From Planctomycetaceae bacterium (GTDB taxonomy: Bacteria; Planctomycetota; Planctomycetia; Planctomycetales; Planctomycetaceae), in NCBI GenBank assembly GCA_027080405.1, contig JALWSL010000503.1:1395-8328 (forward strand): 6,934 bases of DNA. The letters are read 5' to 3'. The notes under the pieces were generated by a model, which was given only the letters and a program-made list of their open reading frames with translations, did not search any database and was not told where the DNA came from. Positions 1 through 5,662 of this stretch are shown in pieces; position 1 is the stretch's first letter; every line of letters starts with the position of its first letter. The position numbers were made by a program, and so were the translations under genes.

Positions 1-205
1 TTTCAGGAGGTTGCCGATAATAACGACTGCCCACTGCCGGCTTGTCCGCATCATGCAGGTCAGTTACCAACCCGACTTTGGTCAGTTTCACCGGAGGCGG
101 ACTGGCCAGTACCTGCTCATAATCCAGGCCTGCTGCCGCCAGTAGCAGACTTCCATTTTTCAAGAATGCACGCCGGTCAATCTGTTGAATGCTGTTTCGA
201 TACAT
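1..205 (-). CDS. Tat-exported calcineurin-like metallophosphoesterase, N-terminal part (gene runs off the left edge)
   Basis: The 68 visible codons begin MYRNSIQQIDRRAFLKNGSL. The stretch RRAFLKNGSLLLAAAG is a twin-arginine signal: RR-x-F-L-K followed by a short hydrophobic segment, which predicts export of a folded protein. The mature part has VKLTKVGLVTDLHDADKP. A beta strand running into D-x-H is the first metal-binding motif of calcineurin-like phosphoesterases. The ATG at 205 is preferred because AGAG lies six bases upstream; an in-frame ATG at 211 would add only two residues. The gene lies about 100 bp downstream of the flavoprotein gene on the same strand, so the two may be co-transcribed. 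Family-level assignment is inferred from the signal plus the DLH motif; substrate and metal cannot be judged. As I recall, related planctomycete proteins usually have DLHYAD, so the aspartate after DLH here is slightly unusual. The other metal motifs lie outside the window. Confidence 0.72.
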   Translation of the reverse strand, partial: MYRNSIQQIDRRAFLKNGSLLLAAAGLDYEQVLASPPPVKLTKVGLVTDLHDADKPAVGSRYYRQPPE

Positions 206-247
206 CCTCATCTCTTTTCAATCGATTGTGTACAGGAACGCCTGATT

Positions 248-334
248 GTTTGGCTCGTGGATAGCTCCTCTCTCCTGATCGATTTTACGAAGAAAGCGGT
301 CACAGTACAATCAGCTGTGACGGGCGAGCCAAAC
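248..334. repeat. Nested inverted repeat at the 3' end of the flavoprotein gene
   Basis: GTTTGGCTCG at 248-257 is a perfect 10-bp inverted match to CGAGCCAAAC at 325-334. Inside it, GTCACAG (299-305) pairs perfectly with CTGTGAC (315-321), enclosing a 9-nt loop that contains the flavoprotein stop codon (TGA at 313-311 on the minus strand). In the minus-strand transcript this gives a small hairpin inside a longer-range stem whose 5' arm lies in the last codons of the gene. There is no clean U-tract after the small hairpin, so an intrinsic terminator is not well supported. It may act as an attenuator or mRNA-stabilising fold between the two minus-strand genes; that role is inference. Confidence 0.5.
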
Positions 335-1735
335 GTGTATGTTTTCATACTGATTGATCAGTAGCCAGGTGACTGCCATCAAAACGAGGCCCGCCATATC
401 CTTTCGGTTGAAGTGATCCGCCTTGCCGTGACTGCGCACGAATTCCAACAGAGCACCGGTAGGACAACCGTATTTGCAATAAGCCATTGGCACAACAGCC
501 GATACCAGCAAACTGAAGCCCGCGATGGCAATCGGTATCCAGTCTGTTTGCCGAACGAGATAGGCATCGAACGGTTCCAGATGCGCCAATTCCAGGGGCA
601 ATCGTAAAACAAGAAATGAAACAGCCACAAGGATCAACAAAAAAGGGATCCACCTCAAACCGGCTGCATAACGGGACGGAACAGATCGCTTCCAGGGAGA
701 ATATCGGCTGAGTATCTGCTGGGCGGCTCCGTGTGGGCAAAGATGATTGCAATACGGCTGCCTGCGGGTTGTCCACGGAATGAAAAAGGAGATCAGAACC
801 AGCGAGGTCAACCCCGGTGCCAATTGCCAGGCGATCCCATGAGCCGCGTAACCGGCGAGCAGGTTGATCGCGATCAACGAACCATTCAGAAAACCGACAT
901 ACACAAACGCCGCGATCTTCAAACCGAGCCAGATGTTTTTGCGATGTCTCCACCCGGAGCGAAAAGTGACCAGTAAACCGATCCCGATCGAAATCCACAA
1001 TCCGTAATCGGTGCCCGAAAGACGAAGCGGCGAAGTGACCTTTGCGTTTTCTTCAGCGAGGCGGAAACGATGCTGGATGGATCGGGCAATGCCCATACTG
1101 CTGAGCGTTGCCCCGGAAACCCCTTCCATATATTCATTGTAAAAATCGAGCGTGGAGATATTTTTCCAGTCGCGTCCCTGCCAGAATTGCATGAACCAGG
1201 CGTCTTCTTCGATCCAGCGAATATGCCTGCGTGTATCCCAACTGTGCCGAATTTTTATCCCCAGGATTTTTCGCGTTGGCACGGTCAACTTTTTTTCGGT
1301 TGAGTTTTCGGTTGAGTTTTCGGTTGAGTTTTCGGTTGAGGGGTTTACCGAACCGGCTGAAGGTGGGTTAGGGGATAATGTCGGTCTGCCCAGAACGACC
1401 AGCACGTCGGTTGGCCCTGCGTAGCCGATGATGTCGTTCGACTGGGGAGAAGTTCTCACGACGTAACCGATCTCGTTCCCGGTTGCATCAAAAACGAAAA
1501 GCCCTGCTCGCGGGCCGGTATCGACTCGCAGGGTCGTTGCTTCCGGCAAAATTGATTGAACTTCTAAAACGGTGATCGGATCGTCACCCTGGATTTCCAG
1601 ATATTGAAAATGGTGACGAATGAGCATAGCAGTAACGGCAACAATCATCAGCCGATACAGCCGCAGAAGCAAATGAGACGGAAGCAGAGGTTTTGAGCGG
1701 AAGTTCTTCAGGACGATTCTTTTTTTGAAGTCCAC
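311..1735 (-). CDS. NosR/NirI/PceC-like membrane flavoprotein: periplasmic FMN-binding domain plus polytopic membrane part with two CxxxCP Fe-S motifs
   Basis: Proteins of this family pass electrons across the cytoplasmic membrane through a covalently bound flavin and iron-sulfur centres. Residues are numbered from the GTG at 1735 (474 aa). A first membrane segment at about 22-40 is followed by an external FMN-binding domain (about 75-225). This domain contains [11 protein letters not shown] and the attachment motif SGATLSS, with Thr210 as the predicted ApbE flavinylation site. About six more hydrophobic segments follow (roughly 243-260, 268-294, 300-320, 361-379, 399-420, 446-461). Two motifs, CNHLCPHGA (Cys329, Cys333) and CKYGCPTGA (Cys420, Cys424), are the membrane-border CxxxCP pairs typical of NosR. 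The C-terminal ferredoxin domain of full NosR is absent, so the protein resembles PceC or short NosR-like proteins. The frame stays open to a GTG at 1810 (499 aa), but that extension runs through the SRP RNA. The GTG at 1735, with GAGGG eight bases upstream, is preferred; GTG 1750 is possible. The partner enzyme is unknown and no apbE is visible. Confidence 0.85.
   Translation of the reverse strand: MDFKKRIVLKNFRSKPLLPSHLLLRLYRLMIVAVTAMLIRHHFQYLEIQGDDPITVLEVQSILPEATTLRVDTGPRAGLFVFDATGNEIGYVVRTSPQSNDIIGYAGPTDVLVVLGRPTLSPNPPSAGSVNPSTENSTENSTENSTEKKLTVPTRKILGIKIRHSWDTRRHIRWIEEDAWFMQFWQGRDWKNISTLDFYNEYMEGVSGATLSSMGIARSIQHRFRLAEENAKVTSPLRLSGTDYGLWISIGIGLLVTFRSGWRHRKNIWLGLKIAAFVYVGFLNGSLIAINLLAGYAAHGIAWQLAPGLTSLVLISFFIPWTTRRQPYCNHLCPHGAAQQILSRYSPWKRSVPSRYAAGLRWIPFLLILVAVSFLVLRLPLELAHLEPFDAYLVRQTDWIPIAIAGFSLLVSAVVPMAYCKYGCPTGALLEFVRSHGKADHFNRKDMAGLVLMAVTWLLINQYENIHVWLARHS
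1293..1340 (-). repeat. Four perfect 12-bp tandem repeats encoding (Ser-Thr-Glu-Asn/Lys)x4 inside the flavoprotein gene
   Basis: The unit TTTTCGGTTGAG (plus strand) occurs four times without mismatch at 1293-1304, 1305-1316, 1317-1328 and 1329-1340. Read on the coding strand it gives [16 protein letters not shown], residues 133-148 from the start at 1735. It sits in a Ser/Pro/Asn-rich loop between the strand [13 protein letters not shown] and the strand [12 protein letters not shown]. In most FMN-binding domains a short turn joins these strands. Because the unit is a multiple of three, copy-number change would alter loop length without breaking the frame. Confidence 0.95.
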
Positions 1736-1762
1736 CTCCGCATCCCTCACAAACTGGCCACC

Positions 1763-1896
1763 GCCTTCACGCAGGAGCGAAAAGCTACCTCTTTCAGCAC
1801 CTGGAAACACGAAACGTAGGGCTGCTTCGGTTAAGACCTGACCCGGTTAGCACGGCTCCACCGCATCCAGAGGTAGCTTCCCGATCCCGCGAAAGC
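1763..1896 (-). ncRNA. ffs: Signal recognition particle RNA, small bacterial type (4.5S RNA)
   Basis: This RNA, with Ffh protein, forms the particle that targets membrane proteins to the translocon. On the minus strand the SRP core GGGTCAGGTC...GAAGCAGCCC is present (about 1843-1819), including the invariant UCAGG and AGCAG sides of the symmetric loop that binds the Ffh M domain. The flanks fold into the expected long rod. AGCTACCTCT (1878-1869) pairs perfectly with AGAGGTAGCT. Below it GCGGGATCG (1890-1882) pairs with CGCTCCTGC (1779-1771) with one mismatch and a G-U pair, and GCTTTC (1896-1891) pairs with GAAGGC (1768-1763). This gives a molecule of about 130 nt. The apical loop reads UUAACC rather than a GGAA-type tetraloop. 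The 3' end is uncertain: a TTTT follows the perfect stem at about 1780, and the basal pairing extends to 1763. No strong terminator separates it from the downstream flavoprotein gene. Confidence 0.93.
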
Positions 1897-1902
1897 ACTG
1901 AC

Positions 1903-1931
1903 AGTTTCCCAATACTTCACATCAACGTCAA
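1903..1931 (-). promoter_or_regulatory. Candidate sigma70-type promoter of the SRP RNA
   Basis: On the minus strand TTGACG (1931-1926, five of six matches to TTGACA) is followed after 17 bp by GAAACT (1908-1903, only three of six to TATAAT). Initiation about seven bases further on would fall at 1896, exactly where base pairing of the SRP RNA begins. That positional agreement is the main support; the -10 element is weak. Confidence 0.5.
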
Positions 1932-2098
1932 GCGACCAAGCCGACCCAATGCCCGATTACGACAAATTGCAGGCGCATTTCTGCCTGTTATGAAGTTTTT
2001 CCCCTCGTGCACAACCTCCGGAGACAGAAAAGAAAGAAACAAACAGAAAAAGAACCTCGCTCCCCGGTTCGATTTCAATTGTAATTTAACAGTCTACC
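1932..2098. other. Non-coding spacer between divergent transcription units
   Basis: This is the central part of a 400-bp stretch (1897-2294) without a convincing gene. It separates the minus-strand SRP RNA/flavoprotein unit from the plus-strand membrane protein gene. It has a purine-rich run around 2021-2054. An open plus-strand frame starting at ATG 1990 has no Shine-Dalgarno sequence and a composition unlike a protein, so I leave it unannotated. Apart from the two flanking promoters, I see nothing further here. Confidence 0.6.
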
Positions 2099-2126
2099 TT
2101 TACACCCTCGGTTCTGTTGGTATTAT
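2099..2126 (+). promoter_or_regulatory. Candidate sigma70-type promoter upstream of the small membrane protein gene
   Basis: TTTACA (2099-2104, five of six to TTGACA), a 16-bp spacer and TATTAT (2121-2126, five of six to TATAAT) form a good housekeeping-type promoter. Predicted initiation is near 2133, leaving an untranslated leader of about 160 nt before the ATG at 2295. It is the only strong-looking match found upstream of that gene. Confidence 0.5.
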
Positions 2127-2294
2127 GTCCAGTGTGGGGTCAAGTGCAAATTCCGGAGGTTGCGCACTGTCGCATCAAATTCCATTATCGTAACCTGGTT
2201 CATATTGAGTGTCACATTCAACGGCATGCTGATCAATTGCACGTTTGCCGTGCTGCTTCAGCAGAACATTTTTCCGCATTTCAGGGATAAAAAA

Positions 2295-2696
2295 ATGGGA
2301 TGGGACTTCTTTTTCGTTATGATTCTGATCGTGTTCATATCGGGGCTCCGGGATCGACGAATCGACAGGTGTGAGCGGAAAATCTCGTTACTGCTCGATC
2401 GGATCGGCGTGGACAGCGCTGAAATTGACGCTGAAATCGAGCATGCGAGGCAGACTTCAGTGGCGAAGATGAAAGCGGGGCTGGTCGAACTGATTCGGTC
2501 TTTGATCGGGCCGGTATCTATTGGTGGCGTGATGGGGTATCCCTTGGGGCTCTTGATCTCACCAATGCTTGGGCTTTACAGCGCAGGTTTTAACGGCATC
2601 ATTCTATGGGTTCCTGTCGGAATGGCAATTGGCCTGATTGTCGGATTGTTTCGTGTTCGACGAGGCCGTCGGCAATCTTCAGAGCACACCCAGTAA
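2295..2696 (+). CDS. Small membrane protein of unknown function (133 aa)
   Basis: I do not recognise the family. The protein has an N-terminal membrane segment (about residues 4-17, DFFFVMILIVFISGL). A charged, probably helical segment follows (about 19-65) containing ERKISLLLDRIGVD and acidic stretches. At the C-terminus is a glycine-rich hydrophobic hairpin: about 70-96 with GGVMGYPLGLLISP, and 99-119 with VPVGMAIGLIVGLF. The protein ends in a basic tail (RVRRGRRQ). The start is ATG 2295 because AGGGA lies seven bases upstream. The frame is open back to a TTG at 2160, but its GGAGG abuts that TTG without spacing. The ERKxxLLLDxxG pattern after a membrane anchor resembles some small bacterial membrane proteins whose remainder is L7/L12-like, but that similarity is weak. 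It stands alone on the plus strand between a promoter and a HAD-phosphatase stump. A role cannot be inferred. Confidence 0.7.
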   Translation: MGWDFFFVMILIVFISGLRDRRIDRCERKISLLLDRIGVDSAEIDAEIEHARQTSVAKMKAGLVELIRSLIGPVSIGGVMGYPLGLLISPMLGLYSAGFNGIILWVPVGMAIGLIVGLFRVRRGRRQSSEHTQ

Positions 2697-2725
2697 TCGG
2701 AATGGAGCCTGGCCACAGAAAATTT

Positions 2726-2738
2726 CCGGCCCAGCCGG
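2726..2738 (+). terminator. Weak hairpin downstream of the small membrane protein gene
   Basis: CCGGCCCAGCCGG forms a perfect 5-bp GC stem with a 3-nt loop, 30 bp after the stop codon. The nearest T-run (TTTTT, 2752-2756) is 14 bp away, so it is not a standard intrinsic terminator. It may still mark the transcript end. Confidence 0.25.
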
Positions 2739-2817
2739 TCGGTTATGTGCGTTTTTCACGCTGGGGGGCAGTTGCGTTTTTAACCAGGAGAGATTTCCTT
2801 AACGATTAAGAGCCTTC

Positions 2818-2880
2818 ATGTACGACGCGATAATATTTGATTGTGATGGCACACTTGCCGATTCGATGCCCTCGTCCTAA
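2818..2880 (+). pseudogene. Remnant of a HAD-superfamily phosphatase/phosphomutase (motif I only)
   Basis: The 20 codons read MYDAIIFDCDGTLADSMPSS followed by TAA. The segment AIIFDCDGTLADSMP is an excellent match to the N-terminus of HAD hydrolases of the phosphoglycolate phosphatase / beta-phosphoglucomutase group. It contains the nucleophile and acid/base aspartates of motif I (DxDGT). Intact members run to about 200-230 residues, with a cap domain and motifs II-IV. None of these can be found downstream in any frame before the next gene, which lies on the opposite strand. Similarity breaks off near 2868, just after the MP codons. Weak upstream signals (AAGAG six bases before the ATG) suggest the original start is kept. 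The likely origin is deletion or insertion of unrelated DNA at about 2868-2872, rather than a single point frameshift. A functional micropeptide is unlikely. Confidence 0.75.
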
Positions 2881-3058
2881 CGAGTCCCTATCCAACTGCA
2901 CCCTCGTTCCAAACTGAAACCATGGGAGCGTAAACTTGCAAGTGACCGTTTTTTAAGATGGGAGACCTATGGGCCTCATATCACCCACTGACGTGGCACA
3001 AAACGTCCGGTGTACACAATCTTCCATGCAAGCAAGTCAAGGGGAAAGTCTGACTCCA
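2881..3058. other. Short non-coding spacer with small dyads
   Basis: The spacer follows the HAD stump and holds no gene. Small inverted repeats are visible: CTCGT/ACGAG (2871-2875 and 2880-2884), CGTTCC/GGAGCG with one G-T pair (2905-2910 and 2925-2930), and ACTTGCAAGT, a 10-bp palindrome. These may belong to degenerate intergenic hairpin elements that replaced the HAD gene. No clear terminator for the minus-strand hydrolase is seen. Confidence 0.4.
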
Positions 3059-5230
3059 TTATTTTTTGGGCGTTGAAAGTTTCCAGTTTTCCTGTATCAA
3101 CTCGAGTTGATTGAGATGTTTTTTTAATGGTTCGAGTTTTTGACGAAGCTGCTCGTTGATACCGTACAAAGTGATTTTTTCGCAGGCGGAAATACCGGCC
3201 AAACCAGCGAAGCCGCCGTATTTCAAGGCCCCCGGCAGGAAAAGGGGATCCTGCAAATCGTTGATCCCGCTGAAACTTTTTCCATTCAAATCGGCTGTTG
3301 TCTGTGCGATTTTGCCAGAGCAAATCGACTGGGCGAGCAGCACGCATGGCCCCGCTTCGCCGGTTCCCAGTAAATCAATCATTGGTGTTTTCGCCCTGGC
3401 TCGACTGGCAGCATACGTCACCACCGCTGCAATATCTCTGACTCGGGATGCAAGCAGAGGCCGGTTGTATCCGAAAGTGTATCCATAATACTTTGAGTTG
3501 ACCGGGAGAAGTTCCTTTCCTTCTGCGGGGCGATTGGAGCCAAACCCGCGAATATCGGCCACGATAATCGTACCTCCCCACTTGAGCACATTCTTGATCA
3601 TCGCCGCTTCCGCTTCGGTGTTATCCTTGAGGCAATTGATCCCCCTGGGATCGAACCAGCACAAAGAGAGGCCATTCGGTTCTGCGGGCGAGAGCACCGT
3701 CACGGGAATGACCGAGGCGTCATCCTTCCTGGCGATCAGCAGAAATGTTTCGGACTCTCCTGAATCTTTTTCAGTCGGTTTCGCCGCTGAGATGGTCAAC
3801 TCGGAAATCGTCGGCATCTTTCCGCCGAGCAGAACTTCGCGGGCAGGGCCGACAATTTCCCTGTACTGTTTCCTGTTTTCTGGCAGGAGAAGATGATTGA
3901 TGGTTGCTCGCGATTGCTTGATCCAGTCGGCACGTAATGTTGCCGCATCGGCCGTATCCTTCGGGCGGGGGTGCGTTTCATCGAATACCGTCAACTGCTG
4001 TGGTGTTTTCGCGGGGAAAGGTCGTTCTTCAATCGAAACATTCTGCAGGTTCAAATGTTTGGCCAAAAACGCATACATATGTTTGCGGGAAACAGCGTTG
4101 TAATTGTGGCCAAATTCAGGATGCACCCATGCTTCAACATTCTCCGCTTTTCCGTAGTAATTGTAGATCCGCTTCAGTTCGGGAAGCCCGCGTGTCTCCA
4201 GTCGCAAAGTCCAGTCGTTTGCACCGGTCAATCCGAGAGGTTTTGGGGCAAACAGAGCCGCGATGGCGATGTTGTTCGTATCGATCCGCAGATACGGGGC
4301 GTTTTCGCAGGCACAGCCGCCCTGCATATCGGTCGAAACCATCACCGCAGGAACAGCCACTGCGGGCCGATCATCGATCGCACAAAGCATGAATGTCTGC
4401 GTTCCACCACCGCTGGCTCCGGTGACGGCGATTCGCTGCGTATCAACATCTTCCAACGAGCAAAGGAAATCGAGAGCTCGAATGGAATTCCACGTTTGCA
4501 GCCCCATCGATTCCAGCAGCCAAAGACCATCCTGCACAGTCGAGAAATCGGTTCGATGATCAATCCCGCTACTGTCGGCGTAATCGATCATGTCGTAATG
4601 AAACACGACGCACCCCATGCGAGCCAAGTGAACCATGCGGGCCTGTAGCGGATAGCGGGCCGCTTCGGGGATACTCTCGGCTCCACTTTCAATTTGCCTG
4701 GCGACCTCTTTACCACTGGCGGCGTAAAAACGTCCATTGGGCCAATGACCATGCGGGCAAAGCACGCCCGGCTTTTTGCCGGCTTTTCCGACGGGACGAT
4801 AAAGATTCCCTGTTACATACAACCCGGGCCGCGACGCGAAGAAAACCTTTTCGATGGTGTAATCACCACAATCGATTTTGCCGCGAGTCACTGGCTGCAG
4901 CGGCGTTTTATTCGGCATCGGCCACAACCCCTGAGAGACCAGAATTTGCGTGCGCAGTTTTTTCGCTTCCGCTTGCCAGGCCTCCAGGGAACCGGGCGGC
5001 GTCCACGGATGATACTTCGTATTGTAATCCCGCGTGACCCGCCACCAGTTCGAGCGAGTGAAATCGGAAATCTTGCCAACCGAAAGATCAAGCTGAACCT
5101 TACTGGCTGGTGCCGGCTGCGCGACCGCATTAGAGAAGCTGAGAACCAGATTCGCTCCCCAAGCGATTGCCAATACCATGTACGGAATCCGGAGAGCGTT
5201 GAGGAAGAGGAGTAACCTATCTACTTGCAT
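3059..5230 (-). CDS. Secreted two-domain alpha/beta hydrolase (acetyl-xylan-esterase-like), second domain degenerate
   Basis: The protein is 723 aa from the ATG at 5230, which has AAAGG eight bases upstream. A longer in-frame start at 5278 lacks this support and would put 16 residues before the signal peptide. Residues 1-37 form a Sec signal peptide ending SNAVA before Gln38, so the enzyme is exported. The first alpha/beta hydrolase domain (about 130-400) has the oxyanion-region motif GVLCPHGHWPNG. It also has HYDMIDYADS, the nucleophile elbow GASGGG (Ser273), a likely acid Asp339 in TGANDWT, and His375 in EFGHNYN. The second part (about 490-705) repeats the fold pattern, with WFDPRG, TIIVADIRGFGSNRP and an elbow-like GTGEAG in which Glu625 replaces serine, so it is probably non-catalytic. 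Such exported esterase-like proteins, often annotated acetyl xylan esterase, are common in planctomycetes and suggest polysaccharide or ester breakdown. Substrate is unknown. The gene stands alone, divergent from glnA. Confidence 0.85.
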   Translation of the reverse strand: MQVDRLLLFLNALRIPYMVLAIAWGANLVLSFSNAVAQPAPASKVQLDLSVGKISDFTRSNWWRVTRDYNTKYHPWTPPGSLEAWQAEAKKLRTQILVSQGLWPMPNKTPLQPVTRGKIDCGDYTIEKVFFASRPGLYVTGNLYRPVGKAGKKPGVLCPHGHWPNGRFYAASGKEVARQIESGAESIPEAARYPLQARMVHLARMGCVVFHYDMIDYADSSGIDHRTDFSTVQDGLWLLESMGLQTWNSIRALDFLCSLEDVDTQRIAVTGASGGGTQTFMLCAIDDRPAVAVPAVMVSTDMQGGCACENAPYLRIDTNNIAIAALFAPKPLGLTGANDWTLRLETRGLPELKRIYNYYGKAENVEAWVHPEFGHNYNAVSRKHMYAFLAKHLNLQNVSIEERPFPAKTPQQLTVFDETHPRPKDTADAATLRADWIKQSRATINHLLLPENRKQYREIVGPAREVLLGGKMPTISELTISAAKPTEKDSGESETFLLIARKDDASVIPVTVLSPAEPNGLSLCWFDPRGINCLKDNTEAEAAMIKNVLKWGGTIIVADIRGFGSNRPAEGKELLPVNSKYYGYTFGYNRPLLASRVRDIAAVVTYAASRARAKTPMIDLLGTGEAGPCVLLAQSICSGKIAQTTADLNGKSFSGINDLQDPLFLPGALKYGGFAGLAGISACEKITLYGINEQLRQKLEPLKKHLNQLELIQENWKLSTPKK

Positions 5231-5422
5231 ATCAAAAACCTTTGTTATTACGTATGAGACTCCACTTGTGTCTTGCACTCGTTTTCAGCAGCATTCGTCC
5301 TGTAACTGTCTTCTCTGTATCTGCCTATTCTACGGTGAGCGCGCCCCATTCCATTGTGCTGGCCTACCCAGCGAGGCTGGATCATTCTGATAGCCGTAAC
5401 CGAACTGATATTTTTCTAAAGC
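5231..5422. other. Non-coding spacer upstream of the hydrolase gene
   Basis: This part of the divergent spacer must hold the hydrolase promoter on the minus strand, but I find no strong -35/-10 pair. A plus-strand frame from ATG 5254 to 5481 encodes a superficially signal-like N-terminus. It has no Shine-Dalgarno sequence and no recognisable domain, and it overlaps the dyads described below, so I do not call it a gene. Confidence 0.5.
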
Positions 5423-5478
5423 TTGCGAACCGTTCGCAAACTTTTACCGTTAGTGATCCAGACCGTTCGGTCGTCTGG
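5423..5478. promoter_or_regulatory. Two dyad elements upstream of the sigma54 promoter: candidate enhancer sites
   Basis: TTGCGAACCGTTCGCAA (5423-5439) is a perfect dyad of 8 bp arms around one centre base. At 5458-5478 CCAGAC and GTCTGG flank an inner GACC/GGTC dyad. Both contain ACCGTTCG (5429-5436 and 5462-5469), offset by 33 bp, about three helical turns. They lie roughly 170-225 bp upstream of the -24 element, a usual distance for sites bound by sigma54 activators. They do not match the NtrC consensus (TGCACC-N5-GGTGCA), so the binding protein is not named. Paired hairpins in RNA are an alternative reading. Confidence 0.4.
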
Positions 5479-5646
5479 TGACTGAATAGAAGCACACGAC
5501 GAGATTTCGCCGCACGAATGTATCATCGTATTTTGCCCGGTCACTTCAAGTGTGCGGGGAAAATAGCTATTATCTCGTGGCGTTTGAAAAAATAATCTTC
5601 AGGCCTGGTCGGGAGAATTGCGAGCCGTCTTCGATTTGGGTATTAC

Positions 5647-5662
5647 TGGCACGAAGTTTGCT
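5647..5662 (+). promoter_or_regulatory. Sigma54 (RpoN) -24/-12 promoter for glnA
   Basis: TGGCACGAAGTTTGCT, preceded by C and followed by T, matches the sigma54 consensus YTGGCACG-rNNN-TTGCW at every specified position. The invariant GG (5648-5649) and GC (5660-5661) are separated by exactly 10 bp. Orientation is toward glnA and no other gene lies between. Initiation is predicted near 5673, giving a leader of about 360 nt. Sigma54 control of glnA through an activator of the NtrC type is established in many bacteria, which fits the context; here the activator is not seen. Confidence 0.85.

Noticed and set aside
1735..1810. N-terminal extension of the flavoprotein to GTG 1810
   Set aside because: It overlaps the 3' arm of the SRP RNA, has no ribosome site and adds nothing resembling the family.
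1990..2193. 67-codon plus-strand open frame
   Set aside because: No Shine-Dalgarno sequence, low-complexity Lys/Asn-rich start, no domain; it overlaps the promoter of the downstream gene.
2160..2294. 45-residue hydrophobic N-terminal extension (TTG 2160) of the small membrane protein
   Set aside because: GGAGG directly abuts the TTG with no spacer, whereas ATG 2295 has AGGGA at ideal spacing.
2991..3008. TGGCAC-containing sigma54-like sequence before the hydrolase 3' end
   Set aside because: It lacks the -12 GC at the required spacing and has no gene to drive.
5254..5481. Plus-strand open frame with signal-peptide-like start
   Set aside because: No ribosome site or recognisable domain; it covers the dyads and the region that must contain the divergent hydrolase promoter.
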